This document shows, one piece after another, positions 17,767-27,235 of a stretch of 64,000 bases of DNA. The position numbers and the translations under genes are program-made. The stretch is from Domibacillus sp. PGB-M46 (lineage in GTDB: Bacteria; Bacillota; Bacilli; Bacillales; Domibacillaceae), in contig NZ_JAKGCR010000017.1 in the NCBI RefSeq assembly GCF_022668875.1, positions 1 through 64,000 on the forward strand, written 5' to 3'. The notes beneath the pieces are model-generated. The model saw nothing but the letters and a program-made list of their open reading frames with translations. It searched no databases and was not told where the DNA came from. Each line of letters begins with the position of its first letter. Position 1 is the first letter of the stretch.

Positions 17767-17891
17767 GTTACAGGCTATTTTCAATTTTAGTTACTTATTT
17801 TGGCTTTCAGCCGGTATTCTAGCGATTGTATCCTGGTTATGTATTGATTGAAGAATCGACAGGCTATTTATTTAAGAACGGAGGTACAGAA

Positions 17892-18740
17892 ATGAAAAAT
17901 GTGGTCATAACAGGTGGAAGCGGCCTTCTTGGTCCAGCAGTAATAAAAGAATTTTTAGAACATGATTATCATGTTGTCAATGCAGATATTAAACATCCAA
18001 AAGAAGCTCTTTGTAAAACGGTAATAACAGATTTAACAAACCTTGGTGAAGTATACGGAGTATTAGCAGGTGCTGATGCAGTTGTACATCTTGCTGCAAT
18101 TCCAGTTGCTTACTCACACCCAAATGAAGTAACCTTTCAAAATAATGTCATGTCCACCTATAATATTTTAGAAGCTGCTGGGAACCTAGGAATTAAAAAG
18201 GCTGTTATCTCTTCTAGTGAGTCTTCTTATGGTATTTGCTTTTCAAAGCAAGGCTTAACACCACAGTATGTACCTATAGACGAAGACCACCCACAAATGC
18301 CGGAAGAAAGTTATGGATTATCTAAGATTGTAAATGAGAAAACAGCTGATATGATCTACCAAAGAAAAGGTATGCAGGTAGTATCCATGAGATTAGGAAA
18401 TGTTATTTCTCCTGAAATGTACAAAAATTTCCCGAATTTCATCCATGATCCTGAGCAAAGAAAAACAATTCTGTGGAGTTATATTGACACAAGAGACGCA
18501 GCAACAGCTTTTAGATTAGCAGTTGAGACAGACGGACTTGGTTCAGTCGCCCTTAATATTGCGGCTGATGATACGAGTATGAATATTGAGAGTAAACAAC
18601 TAATGGAAACTTGTTTTCCCACTGTAAAAGATTTTCGCAAAGATTTATCAGGTTTTGAAACATTGTTAAACAATGAAAAAGCTAAAAAGCTTTTAAATTG
18701 GAAGCCTATTCACAAATGGAGAAATTACGTAGAGCTTTAA
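17892..18740 (+). CDS. NAD-dependent epimerase/dehydratase (extended SDR)
   Basis: About 282-residue extended short-chain dehydrogenase. Glycine motif GGSGLLG near residues 8-14, DLTNL acidic region, VVHLAAIP, catalytic SSSESSYG serine region and YGLSK (YxxxK). Start ATG at 17892 has SD GGAGG 7 nt away; the longer frame from 17826 lacks one. It lies behind a XylR operator and 50 bp before an aldo-keto reductase gene, so both are likely xylose-induced. Sugar dehydrogenases of the uronate/aldose type have this fold; a xylose or xylose-derived substrate is an inference. Confidence 0.88.
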   Translation: MKNVVITGGSGLLGPAVIKEFLEHDYHVVNADIKHPKEALCKTVITDLTNLGEVYGVLAGADAVVHLAAIPVAYSHPNEVTFQNNVMSTYNILEAAGNLGIKKAVISSSESSYGICFSKQGLTPQYVPIDEDHPQMPEESYGLSKIVNEKTADMIYQRKGMQVVSMRLGNVISPEMYKNFPNFIHDPEQRKTILWSYIDTRDAATAFRLAVETDGLGSVALNIAADDTSMNIESKQLMETCFPTVKDFRKDLSGFETLLNNEKAKKLLNWKPIHKWRNYVEL

Positions 18741-18789
18741 CACTTGCTTTTTAGTATTTTACTACTAACTCATAAAGGGGCAAAAAACT

Positions 18790-19629
18790 ATGGTGAAGAA
18801 TTTACAAAGCACGACAACATTATATAATGGTGTAGAAATGCCATGGATTGGCTTAGGGGTTTTTAAAGTACAAGACGGAGAGGAAGTTGTTAGTTCGGTA
18901 AAAGCTGCTCTTGAAGTTGGCTATAGAAGTATTGATACAGCAGCAATTTACGGAAATGAAGATGGCGTAGGCAGAGCGATTGCTGAATCAAATGTACCTC
19001 GAGAAGAGCTATTTATTACAACTAAAGTTTGGAATGCTCATCACGGATTTGACTCTACATTAGCAGCTTTCGATGAGAGTATGAAGAAATTAGGTTTAGA
19101 CTATTTAGATCTTTATTTAATTCACTGGCCTCTGCCCTCTAAAGGGAAATATGTAGAGACATGGAAAGCGCTTGAAAAGCTTTATAAGGATGGACGTGTT
19201 CGTGCCATTGGTGTTAGTAATTTTAAAATTCATCATCTTGAAAGCATTATGGCAAACTGTGAAATTAAACCGATGGTCAATCAAGTTGAATACCATCCGC
19301 GATTTAACCAAAAGGAATTACATGATTTTTGTAGAAAAAATGAAATTCAGCTTGAAGCATGGTCTCCATTAATGCAAGGCGGTCTTCTTAACGAACCCGC
19401 TCTAGTCGAAATTGCAAACAAATATAATAAATCAACTGCTCAAATCATTATCCGCTGGGATTTACAAACTGGAGTAGTGACCATACCGAAATCAACAAAA
19501 CCACACCGTATTGCTGAAAATGTCGATATATTTGATTTTGAACTTTTGCAAGAGGATATGGATAAAATAAACGCTCTTAATCAGGATAAACGTATGTTTG
19601 CAGATCCTGACGAGTTTAATAAAATATAA
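18790..19629 (+). CDS. Aldo/keto reductase (AKR5/YvgN type)
   Basis: Monomeric NADPH reductase of 279 residues with the full tetrad Asp49, Tyr54, Lys79 and His112, and the IPKSTKPHRIAEN cofactor-binding signature near the C-terminus. Related Bacillus enzymes (YvgN, YtbE) reduce glyoxals, aldehydes and aldoses; xylose reductase activity forming xylitol is conceivable given the XylR operator ahead of the operon and the xylitol-dehydrogenase-like gene at 27.2-28.3 kb. SD AAAGGGGC. A long hairpin (19669-19740) ends the unit. Confidence 0.92.
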   Translation: MVKNLQSTTTLYNGVEMPWIGLGVFKVQDGEEVVSSVKAALEVGYRSIDTAAIYGNEDGVGRAIAESNVPREELFITTKVWNAHHGFDSTLAAFDESMKKLGLDYLDLYLIHWPLPSKGKYVETWKALEKLYKDGRVRAIGVSNFKIHHLESIMANCEIKPMVNQVEYHPRFNQKELHDFCRKNEIQLEAWSPLMQGGLLNEPALVEIANKYNKSTAQIIIRWDLQTGVVTIPKSTKPHRIAENVDIFDFELLQEDMDKINALNQDKRMFADPDEFNKI

Positions 19630-19666
19630 GTTTAACCTCTTTCCTTTAGTGAATATTTATGAACTT

Positions 19667-19742
19667 TTGAACAAAAAGTTAGCGCCGCATCCCCTACTAA
19701 ATCTTCGATTTAGTGAGGATTAGGCGCTAATTTTTTGTTCAA
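19667..19742 (+). repeat. Palindromic repeat acting as terminator
   Basis: An imperfect 72-nt inverted repeat whose outer arms are TTGAACAAAAAGTTAGCGCC and its complement, with inner arms CTAAATC/GATTTAG around TTCG. The TAATTTTTTG end makes it a plausible terminator for the AKR gene. The outer arm recurs at 34573-34612 and 46293-46331, so it is a dispersed repeat and not just a local hairpin. Confidence 0.75.
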
Positions 19743-19818
19743 GCTGGCTATTGATACAAGTCACTTAATCCTCTTCTTCCTCTTTTTTCTTATTGTACTA
19801 AAAAAATCTGCAGTGATA

Positions 19819-20745
19819 TCACTGCAGATGGGTTACTTCTATTTCAGCTGTTACGGCATCTTCTTCACCCGGCTCCAGTACCCGGAGGCCAGTCACTTCA
19901 GCAGGCATATCCATGTTAAACGCATTGGTGATACATGTATACGGCTCCGGACAAAGGAAACCTTCACGGCCGTTGCCATTGTAAACAACCCAATGTTTAA
20001 ACGCAGAATCCGTTCGATACGTAATGGTGCAGCCCGTTTCATTGTTGTGGAGCACGGCTTCATTTCCTTGTTCGGCAGCAGCAAACGCATCGTCAAGTGG
20101 GATGCCCTGCAAGTTTTTCTTTTCCACCGGCTCACCTGGAACCTGTTCACCTGTCGGAATCGCTTCATCACTTAACGCCCATTGGCTTTTTTTCGTTAAA
20201 GAAAATACCGAATTTTTTTCGTCAAATAACAGAGCAGTATGGTAACCAATTCCCCAGGGAAATGCCTCGTTGCCATTATTTTTCACAACTGCTTTTTGAC
20301 GCAGGACACTCCCGTCAAGCTCATAGGTTAAATGAATCGACGCATTTTTGTAAATCGCTGGTTTTTCGAGTTGAATAGCGGTTTCAATTGTAATTATGCC
20401 ATTTCTTTCGTGTTGAGCTGTTACGACCCAGGGCTTGTCATACACAAAACCGTGAATATGATGTTTTCCGATTTCATTGATCGGAAACTCATGCGTAACG
20501 CCGTTAAATTGGAATGTTCCACCTTTGATTCGATTTGGTGGAAACAATACCGGAATGCCATGCAAAATTGGATTTTCCGTTAAGGCCGCAAAAGAATCCG
20601 GCTTGACCAGCAACTCCCGGCCCGTTTTTACATCAACGAGCGAAATGACGTTGCTTCCGAATGACGGAATTAGTATCATTTCAAGCTGTCCGTTTGATGC
20701 TTGTATCGCTTCTTGCCCGTCAAACAGCACCTGTTTAATCATCAT
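19819..20745 (-). CDS. Aldose 1-epimerase family protein
   Basis: Mutarotase-like beta-sandwich of 308 residues: GSNVISL, then HGIPVLFPPNRI, HHIHGFVYDKPW and a C-terminal CPEPYTCITNAF with the usual catalytic-acid region; His residues in GKHHIHGF and GYHT fit the catalytic pair. It interconverts alpha and beta anomers, here probably of D-xylose before isomerisation. It starts 9 bp after xylB with SD AAAGGAG, so it is the third gene of a xylA-xylB-epimerase operon. Confidence 0.9.
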   Translation of the reverse strand: MMIKQVLFDGQEAIQASNGQLEMILIPSFGSNVISLVDVKTGRELLVKPDSFAALTENPILHGIPVLFPPNRIKGGTFQFNGVTHEFPINEIGKHHIHGFVYDKPWVVTAQHERNGIITIETAIQLEKPAIYKNASIHLTYELDGSVLRQKAVVKNNGNEAFPWGIGYHTALLFDEKNSVFSLTKKSQWALSDEAIPTGEQVPGEPVEKKNLQGIPLDDAFAAAEQGNEAVLHNNETGCTITYRTDSAFKHWVVYNGNGREGFLCPEPYTCITNAFNMDMPAEVTGLRVLEPGEEDAVTAEIEVTHLQ

Positions 20746-20754
20746 AAGACTCCT

Positions 20755-22251
20755 TTATACACGAAATGACTGCAGTTGTTCGTTAATCGGTTTTGTTTGA
20801 TCATATACTGTTTGATAAATAGAAAACAATAATTTATACTGCTCTGCCCGTTCTGTATCCGGTAAAAATGTCTGGCCTTCTCTAATAAAGACCTCCGCGC
20901 ACTGCTCAAGTGATTCAAACATCCCACTGCCGGCCGCCGCAATCATCGCAGCTCCCATCGCCGGCCCCTGCTCATTTTGCAGCTTTACTACTTTCGCCTC
21001 AAAAATATCCGCCTGCATTTGCAGCCACACATCACTTTTGGCACCTCCGCCAATTGAAATAACCGTGTCGATATTTTTTCCCTCTTTCCGGAATAGATCG
21101 ATTGACTCCTGTAATGAGAAGGTAATGCCCTCCATTACGGCCCTCGCGAAATGCGCTCTTGTATGGGCACTATCAATGCCAATGAAACTCGCACGGATAA
21201 CAGAATCGGGATGAGGCGTACGTTCACCGACTAAATATGGGGTGTATAGAAGACCGGCCGACCCTGGTGGAATGCTGCCTACCTCCTTCAGCATCTCATC
21301 AAACGATTCATCCTTCGCAAAGGTTTCTTTAAACCATTGCAGACTATGTCCAGCAGAAAGCGTGACACCCATCGTATAAAATGCATTCTTTTTGCCATGG
21401 TTAAAAAAGTGAACTTTCCCTTCAAAATCCCGTGACGAATCGTCTTCATGAGCTAAAATGACACCCGACGTTCCAATGCTGCACATTGTTTTTCCTGAAC
21501 TTAAAATCCCCGCGCCAATCGCTCCGCACGCATTATCTGCTCCACCCGCAAAAATAGGCGTTTCCGCGCGCAGCCCGGTTATTTCGGCAATGGATGAAAG
21601 TAGTGTGCCTGTCTGTCCGGTAGACTCAACAAGTGGCGGGCAAAGAGAAAGGGGAATATCAAACGTTTTGCAAATAGCAGCGCTCCATTCTTTCTTCGCC
21701 ACATCCAGAAGCAGTGTACCCGCCGCATCCGAGTAGTCCATATGCGCCTCGCCAGTCATTTTCAAGCGAACGTAATCTTTTGGCAGTAAAAAAAGGGCCG
21801 CTTTTTGAAACAGCTCCAGTTCGTTTTCCTGCACCCAGCGAATTTTCGGAAGCGTGAAGCCTTCCAATACACGGTTCCTTGTAATAGAAAGCATTTCTGC
21901 TCCAAGCGCTGTCGTAATTTCTTCGCATTGTTTTGTCGTCCGTGTGTCATTCCATAAAATCGCTTTTCTGAGGACGTTATGCTGCTCGTCCAGAAGGACA
22001 AGCCCATGCATTTGCCCGGAATAGCTGATACCCTTAATATTTTCCGCCGGAACATTGGCCTCTTTCATCATTTCCTGCAGAGCGTCAATCGTCCCTGTTA
22101 CCCAGTCGTCCGGATTTTGCTCGCTCCAGCCAGCTCGCTCATGAAAAAGCGGGTAGCTCTTCGATGCTTCCGCGCAAATTTCGCCTGTTTCATTGACTAA
22201 GATGGTTTTGACGGCGCTCGTTCCAAGGTCAATCCCAATCACATAGTTCAT
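20755..22251 (-). CDS. xylB: Xylulokinase
   Basis: FGGY-family kinase of 498 residues that phosphorylates D-xylulose to D-xylulose 5-phosphate with ATP. N-terminal GIDLGTSAVKT (Asp8) for phosphate binding, SGQMHG at 78-83, catalytic Asp239 in GGADNACGAIG, and a C-terminal GGGAKSDVWLQMQADI ATP-site motif. I choose the ATG at 22251 (SD AAAGGAG); the longer frame to 22296 adds 15 residues without homology. The intergenic region to xylA carries a 13-bp stem (22269-22345). Confidence 0.97.
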   Translation of the reverse strand: MNYVIGIDLGTSAVKTILVNETGEICAEASKSYPLFHERAGWSEQNPDDWVTGTIDALQEMMKEANVPAENIKGISYSGQMHGLVLLDEQHNVLRKAILWNDTRTTKQCEEITTALGAEMLSITRNRVLEGFTLPKIRWVQENELELFQKAALFLLPKDYVRLKMTGEAHMDYSDAAGTLLLDVAKKEWSAAICKTFDIPLSLCPPLVESTGQTGTLLSSIAEITGLRAETPIFAGGADNACGAIGAGILSSGKTMCSIGTSGVILAHEDDSSRDFEGKVHFFNHGKKNAFYTMGVTLSAGHSLQWFKETFAKDESFDEMLKEVGSIPPGSAGLLYTPYLVGERTPHPDSVIRASFIGIDSAHTRAHFARAVMEGITFSLQESIDLFRKEGKNIDTVISIGGGAKSDVWLQMQADIFEAKVVKLQNEQGPAMGAAMIAAAGSGMFESLEQCAEVFIREGQTFLPDTERAEQYKLLFSIYQTVYDQTKPINEQLQSFRV

Positions 22252-22268
22252 TTTTTCCGCTCCTTTGA

Positions 22269-22345
22269 AAAATGGATCGGATTTTTTCCCGAACAACCAG
22301 ATTTGTAATAATCTAGCTGCTCAAGTTAATTCTCCGATCCATTTT
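22269..22345 (-). other. Intercistronic stem-loop between xylA and xylB
   Basis: Perfect 13-bp arms AAAATGGATCGGA and TCCGATCCATTTT enclose about 51 nt that contain a smaller AGATT/AATCT hairpin. There is no T-tract, so it is more like an mRNA processing or stability element than a terminator. Confidence 0.6.
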
Positions 22346-22371
22346 ATATTTTCCGGCCGTTCAAGCCGTTT

Positions 22372-23688
22372 TTAGTTGCTGCCTAGCAAATACTGATTCA
22401 AGATTGCTTTTAAATTTTCCTGACGGCCTGAACGATTTTGAATTTGGCTATTCTCAAGCGCATATTTTTCAAGCGATTGGAAATTAGCGCGCCCTTCTAC
22501 AATTTCAAGACCGATGCCCGTTGTATAGCTGCTGTAACGATCCGCGATTACGTTTTCAAACGCTTTGTCTTCAATTAATCGTTGCGCTGTTTTTAAACCG
22601 ATGGCGAATGCATCCATGCCGGCAATGTGCGACAAGAACAAGTCGTCTGCTTCAAAAGAAGCGCGGCGCACTTTCGCATCGAAATTCAAACCGCCCTTGC
22701 CAAGTCCGCCATTTTGCAAAATTTCGTACATCGCAAGCGTAGTAGAATAAAGATCCGTTGGAAATTCATCTGTATCCCATCCGATAAGCGGGTCACCCTG
22801 GTTTGCATCAACCGAACCAAGCATGCCATTAATGCGGGCTGTACGAAGCTCATGCTCAAATGTGTGTCCGGCAAGCGTTGCGTGATTGGCTTCCAGATTT
22901 AATTTAAAATGGTTGTCGAGTCCATATTGACGGAGGAATGACAATGTTGTCGCCGCATCCGTATCATATTGATGTGTTGTCGGCTCTTTTGGCTTCGGCT
23001 CAATTAAAAATTGGCCGTCGTAGCCGATTTCTTTTGCATAGTCGACCGCCATATGGAAGAAGCGCGCCAAGTTATCAAGCTCCAGTTTCAAGTCCGTGTT
23101 TAACAATGTGTCGTACCCTTCACGGCCGCCCCAGAACACATAGTTTTCAGCACCAAGGAGTTTTGCTGTTTCCAATCCCTTTTTCACCTGCGCTGCTGCA
23201 TATGCGAAAACATCCGCATTGCTGCTTGTTGCCGCCCCGTGAACAAAACGTGGATTGGTAAACATGTTGGCTGTATTCCAAAGAAGCTTCACATTGCTTG
23301 TTTTCATGTAATCCTGGATCATCGAAACAATAACATCCAGATTTTCATTGGTTTCTTTTAAGTTACTGCCTTCAGGGGCAATGTCCCGATCATGAAATGC
23401 GAAATAAGGGGCACCTAATTTTTCATATAATTCAAATGATGCCTCAACACGTGCTTTGGCAAGATCCATAGCGGAATATTTATTCCATGGGCGCTGCATC
23501 GTGCCAGCACCGAATGGATCGCTGCCGTCTGCTGTGAAAGTGTGCCAGTAAGCAATAGAAAAACGAAGCTGTTCCTCCATTGTTTTTCCACCTACAACTT
23601 CTTCCGGATTGTAATGCTTAAAAGCAAACGGGTTTTTAGAACCTGCCCCTTCAAATTGAATCTTATTTACGTTTTCAAAGTATGTCAT
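22372..23688 (-). CDS. xylA: Xylose isomerase
   Basis: Class II xylose isomerase of 438 residues converting D-xylose to D-xylulose. Catalytic His99 and Asp102 in [12 protein letters not shown]; substrate/metal-binding [33 protein letters not shown] and GSVDANQGD are intact. ATG with SD GGAGGG. Operator (23702-23726) overlaps the leader and a cre-like box lies at 23744-23758, giving XylR and CcpA control. First gene of xylA-xylB-epimerase, divergent from xylR. Confidence 0.98.
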   Translation of the reverse strand: MTYFENVNKIQFEGAGSKNPFAFKHYNPEEVVGGKTMEEQLRFSIAYWHTFTADGSDPFGAGTMQRPWNKYSAMDLAKARVEASFELYEKLGAPYFAFHDRDIAPEGSNLKETNENLDVIVSMIQDYMKTSNVKLLWNTANMFTNPRFVHGAATSSNADVFAYAAAQVKKGLETAKLLGAENYVFWGGREGYDTLLNTDLKLELDNLARFFHMAVDYAKEIGYDGQFLIEPKPKEPTTHQYDTDAATTLSFLRQYGLDNHFKLNLEANHATLAGHTFEHELRTARINGMLGSVDANQGDPLIGWDTDEFPTDLYSTTLAMYEILQNGGLGKGGLNFDAKVRRASFEADDLFLSHIAGMDAFAIGLKTAQRLIEDKAFENVIADRYSSYTTGIGLEIVEGRANFQSLEKYALENSQIQNRSGRQENLKAILNQYLLGSN

Positions 23689-23701
23689 TTCTTTTTCCCT
23701 C

Positions 23702-23726
23702 CATGTTTGTTGATTGGATAAACTAA
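23702..23726 (-). promoter_or_regulatory. XylR operator of xylA
   Basis: On the minus strand the 25-bp element starts TTAGTTTATCC and continues AATCAACAAACATG; the right arm has two changes from the consensus ACAAACTAA. It sits 14 bp upstream of the xylA start, overlapping the ribosome-binding region, as in other xyl operons. Confidence 0.8.
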
Positions 23727-23743
23727 CTTAACTCATATATTAC

Positions 23744-23758
23744 AGAATCCGCTTTCAT
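23744..23758 (-). promoter_or_regulatory. cre-like site upstream of xylA
   Basis: ATGAAAGCGGATTCT on the minus strand satisfies the cre consensus WTGNAANCGNWNNCW at every position. It lies between xylA and xylR. Confidence 0.6.
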
Positions 23759-23827
23759 TTTTCAAGCATTTTGTTATAATTAATTTAAACTTTATTTAAA
23801 TAAACAACAAAGTGAGTGATATGAATA

Positions 23828-24970
23828 ATGATAGCAGATCAAAACTTAGTAAAGAAAATGAATAAACGGCGGCTTTTGCAGGAGGTCATTCATCACTCTC
23901 CTATCTCACGCGCTAATTTGTCCAAAACAACCGGGTTAAACAAATCCACGGTTTCCGCTCAAATTCAAGAGCTGGTTGATGAGAAATTCATTTTTGAAAT
24001 CGGACAGGGCCAGTCAAGCGGCGGACGCCGGCCTGTGATGCTTATGTTTAACAAACAAGCGGGATACGCTATTGGCGTAGACATCGGTGTGGACGATATG
24101 ATCGTTCTTTTAACAGATTTGGACGGATCGATTGTGAGCGAGCATTATTTTGACTTAAACCAGTCTTCTCCAGATGAAACAATTAAACTTCTCTTAAAAA
24201 CCATTCAGCAAGTGATTGATAAAATGCCCGGTTCCCCGTACGGGCTTATCGGCATTGGTATTTGTGTTCCCGGTCTAGTGAATCGCTCCGAACAAATTGT
24301 TTTAACACCAAACTCTCACTGGGACAACATTGAATTAAAAAAAATAGTTGAAGACGCCTTCCATGTACCAGTTACGATTGAAAATGAAGCAAATGCCGGC
24401 GCCTATGGAGAAAATATATATGGAGCTGCAAAAGCATACAATAATTTCATTTATGTAAGTGTGAGCACTGGGATTGGTCTCGGTCTCGTCCTAGATAATA
24501 AACTGTACAAGGGCATACACGGCTTTTCTGGCGAAATGGGTCACATGACGATTGATTTTAACGGCCCAAAATGCAATTGTGGAAACCGCGGCTGCTGGGA
24601 GCTGTACGCTTCTGAAAAAGCGTTCCGCCAGTCCCTGCCTGCTGCATGGAATGATGCAGAGATAGAGGCACGCTACAAGCAAAACGATGTCGAGCTGTTC
24701 GCCGCACTTGAAAATTTCGGCCATTACCTCGGGATCGGACTTGTCAACATTACAAATACATTTGATCCGGAAGCTATTATTTTACGAAATCCACTTATTG
24801 AGTCAAACCCTTTCGTACTAAACGCTGTCAAAAACACGCTTTCGTCCCGAATGAACATCCGATTTGAGGCGGAATGTGCCTTCTTGCCTTCTTCCCTGGG
24901 CAAAAATGCACCTGCACTCGGTGCATGTTCAATGATGGTTGGCCGCTTTATTAATGGGCTGACTACATAA
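23828..24970 (+). CDS. xylR: Xylose-responsive repressor, ROK family
   Basis: Transcriptional repressor of 380 residues. N-terminal winged helix (about 10-65: SRANLSKTTGLNKSTVSAQIQELV), then a ROK/glucokinase-like sensor domain with GVDIGVDD, GIGICVPGLV, ENEANAGAYGE and the zinc motif His239...C249-N-C251-GNRG-C256. Binds TTAGTTTGT-type 25-bp operators without xylose. It is divergent from xylA with operator and cre sites between, and at least six matching operators occur within 31 kb, so it is likely the master regulator of the island. Confidence 0.97.
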   Translation: MIADQNLVKKMNKRRLLQEVIHHSPISRANLSKTTGLNKSTVSAQIQELVDEKFIFEIGQGQSSGGRRPVMLMFNKQAGYAIGVDIGVDDMIVLLTDLDGSIVSEHYFDLNQSSPDETIKLLLKTIQQVIDKMPGSPYGLIGIGICVPGLVNRSEQIVLTPNSHWDNIELKKIVEDAFHVPVTIENEANAGAYGENIYGAAKAYNNFIYVSVSTGIGLGLVLDNKLYKGIHGFSGEMGHMTIDFNGPKCNCGNRGCWELYASEKAFRQSLPAAWNDAEIEARYKQNDVELFAALENFGHYLGIGLVNITNTFDPEAIILRNPLIESNPFVLNAVKNTLSSRMNIRFEAECAFLPSSLGKNAPALGACSMMVGRFINGLTT

Positions 24971-25005
24971 CAAAATCCGTAACTTATTCATTATGGATTT
25001 TGTTA
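24971..25005 (+). terminator. Terminator of xylR
   Basis: Stem CAAAATCC...GGATTTTG with a short AT loop immediately after the xylR stop codon, followed by TTATTAT. Confidence 0.6.
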
Positions 25006-25113
25006 TTATCTTTTTGGCACAATATCCGGGAAAAGAATATAGAATGCTGAATTCTATATTTCCCATGTGCCTTAACTAAAAATATGTGATGTTGTTTTAG
25101 CTATAATAATAAG

Positions 25114-25143
25114 AAAAAAGGATGGGAGAGGACCATCCTTTTT
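25114..25143. terminator. Bidirectional terminator between xylR and the thuA-like operon
   Basis: Stem AAAAAGGATGG / CCATCCTTTTT with loop GAGAGGA; T-runs on both strands allow use for xylR (plus) and the thuA-like operon (minus). Confidence 0.85.
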
Positions 25144-25276
25144 CATGAAAACTGTTTTAGAATATGTTTTACAGTTAAGAGGAAAAGTAGAACTTGTATG
25201 TTCATCTTAATTAACAATTCATTCTTAAAATTCCAAATAGTAACCCCTAGATTAAAATGATACTGTCCTTTAACTA

Positions 25277-26026
25277 TTACTCACTATCACCCATCCCCGT
25301 ATATACTTTATTTTTACCATTTCCATATGTTCCATATGTCGGTGCATCTGAGCGGCTATAAAGTTTCTTTCCTTCAGCAGCCCATAAAAAGCCCCTGCGC
25401 ATAATGGATGAAACTTCTGGCATCGCTACGATGTCTGCTTTATGACCAAGTGCATTGTAAAACACACGGCCAAGCCCCCATCGTTTCGTCCAGACAACCG
25501 GCATATCAACTGCTCCATTTGCTTTATGAGGCCCGTCCACAACTGGGAATCTCGTTGTGGCTAGTACTTCCACAGCCGGATCTACATGAAGGTAATACTG
25601 TTCTGAAACGACTTTAAAATCATTAAACCCTTCTAATAGCGGACTCGATGAATGCTTAATATTCACCATGTATTCTACTCCGTCATTTCCTGGATGTGCT
25701 ACCCAATTCCCTCCGGTCATAAACTGCCAGTCAACGTTGTTGCGGAATGAATCGCACATTCCGCCATGGCAGCCGGCAATGCCAACACCGCTCATAACTG
25801 CTGCCGAAATATTCAGCACATATTTTTTGCTAATTTCACCCATTGTCCAGTGCGGCACGATTAAGTCCAGTGACTTCAGCTTTTCCGGATCCGCATATGC
25901 TTCAAGCGTATCTGATACTTCCACTTCGAAATTTTCATCCTCTAATATGCCTTTAAAAATCCCAGCAATCTGGTCCGGTTCGTGTCCGTCCCAGCCGCCC
26001 CATACGATTAGCGCTTTTTTCTTCAT
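25277..26026 (-). CDS. ThuA-domain protein
   Basis: A 249-residue protein of the ThuA/class I glutamine-amidotransferase-like fold (KALIVWGGWDGHEPDQ, then GVGIAGCHGGMCDSFRNN, HADPG-like loop and GLGRVFYNALGH). ThuA proteins accompany sugar and polyol oxidation operons; the biochemical reaction is not settled. Start ATG with SD AAAGGAG. Last gene of a four-gene minus-strand operon with two Gfo/Idh/MocA oxidoreductases and a polyol dehydrogenase. The HGG motif with Cys in GCHGG is kept. Confidence 0.88.
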   Translation of the reverse strand: MKKKALIVWGGWDGHEPDQIAGIFKGILEDENFEVEVSDTLEAYADPEKLKSLDLIVPHWTMGEISKKYVLNISAAVMSGVGIAGCHGGMCDSFRNNVDWQFMTGGNWVAHPGNDGVEYMVNIKHSSSPLLEGFNDFKVVSEQYYLHVDPAVEVLATTRFPVVDGPHKANGAVDMPVVWTKRWGLGRVFYNALGHKADIVAMPEVSSIMRRGFLWAAEGKKLYSRSDAPTYGTYGNGKNKVYTGMGDSE

Positions 26027-26050
26027 TTTATTCGCTCCTTTTTTTTACTT

Positions 26051-27211
26051 TTACAAATCGCTCGGCTTAATCCAGCTGCGTTCTTCAATAGATAAATCTA
26101 CTGCTTCCAATACTTGCTGGCACTTTACACCGGCTGTAAAATCAGGAATCGGCTGACGGTCTTCCTTAAAGGCATTCATCAGCTCCACCACTTCATGAAT
26201 AAATGTGTGTTCATAACCGATTGTATGTCCAGGCGGCCACCATGCATCTGCATAAGCATGAGCAGGATCCGTTGCCAGAACACGGCGGAATCCTTGGACA
26301 TCGTCTGCGTCATCCTGAAAATACACCTGCAGCTCATTCATTCGTTCAAAGTCAAACTTCACGCTGCCTTTGCTGCCGTTAATTTCAAATGAATTCGTGC
26401 ATCGGTGTCCGGAAGCATAGCGTGTTGCTTCAAAACTTCCGAGCGCGCCGTTTTCAAATCGGGCCATAAACAGCGTGGCGTCATCAACCGTTACTTTTTC
26501 TTTTGGTGAATCTTTGCTTGCCTGGGCGCTTAAGCCCGTCATATTATCGGGAACAGGCCGCTCTTTTACGAAAGTCTCACTCATGCCGATGACTTCTGAT
26601 ATGTCACCAACTAGGAAGTGAGCCAGGTCAATTAAATGTGCGCCTAAATCTCCATGTGAACCCGACCCAGCAATTTCTTTCTGCAGGCGCCACGTTAGTG
26701 GAAAATCTGGATCAACAAGCCAGTCCTGCAAAAACCATGCGCGAAAATGATAAATGTCGCCGAGCCGGCCTTCTTCAACCAATTTTTTCGCAAGAAGAAC
26801 GGCTGGTGCGAATCGGTAGTTGAAACCGATCATGTGCTTAACTCCTGCTTTTTCTGCCGCTTCTAAAATTTCCCGGGAATCCTTCAAGGTTAATGCCAGT
26901 GGTTTTTCACAAAAAATGTGCTTTCCAGCTGCTGCAGCTGCCAGCGCAATTTCTTTATGGGCATCACTTGGTGCATTAATATCAATCAAGTCTATATCCG
27001 GGTTATCCATTAACTCCCGCCAATCCGTACTGCTCCTTTCCCAGCCATACTGCTGGGCTGCTTTTTGAACATTTTCTTCATTTCTTCCACAAATCATTTT
27101 CATAACTGGACGGGGCTGGTCGGGGAAAAACATCGGCAAATCGCGATACGCATGACTGTGTGCCTTTCCCATAAACTTATACCCGACCATGCCAATTCGA
27201 ATTTCTTTCAT
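26051..27211 (-). CDS. Gfo/Idh/MocA family oxidoreductase
   Basis: NAD(P)-dependent sugar or inositol-type dehydrogenase of 386 residues. N-terminal Rossmann fold with GMVGYKFMGKAHSHAY; the EKPLA motif (HIFCEKPLALT) near residue 100 with its lysine; GSGSHGDLGAHLIDLAHFL is the usual catalytic Asp/His region. SD GGAGGG. Third gene of the XylR-operator-led operon, 25 bp from the neighbours on each side. The oxidised sugar is unknown; pairing with ThuA and a second Gfo suggests sequential oxidation/epimerisation of a pentose derivative or glycoside. Confidence 0.9.
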   Translation of the reverse strand: MKEIRIGMVGYKFMGKAHSHAYRDLPMFFPDQPRPVMKMICGRNEENVQKAAQQYGWERSSTDWRELMDNPDIDLIDINAPSDAHKEIALAAAAAGKHIFCEKPLALTLKDSREILEAAEKAGVKHMIGFNYRFAPAVLLAKKLVEEGRLGDIYHFRAWFLQDWLVDPDFPLTWRLQKEIAGSGSHGDLGAHLIDLAHFLVGDISEVIGMSETFVKERPVPDNMTGLSAQASKDSPKEKVTVDDATLFMARFENGALGSFEATRYASGHRCTNSFEINGSKGSVKFDFERMNELQVYFQDDADDVQGFRRVLATDPAHAYADAWWPPGHTIGYEHTFIHEVVELMNAFKEDRQPIPDFTAGVKCQQVLEAVDLSIEERSWIKPSDL

Positions 27212-27235
27212 TGATGAATGCCCTCCTTCTTATTT

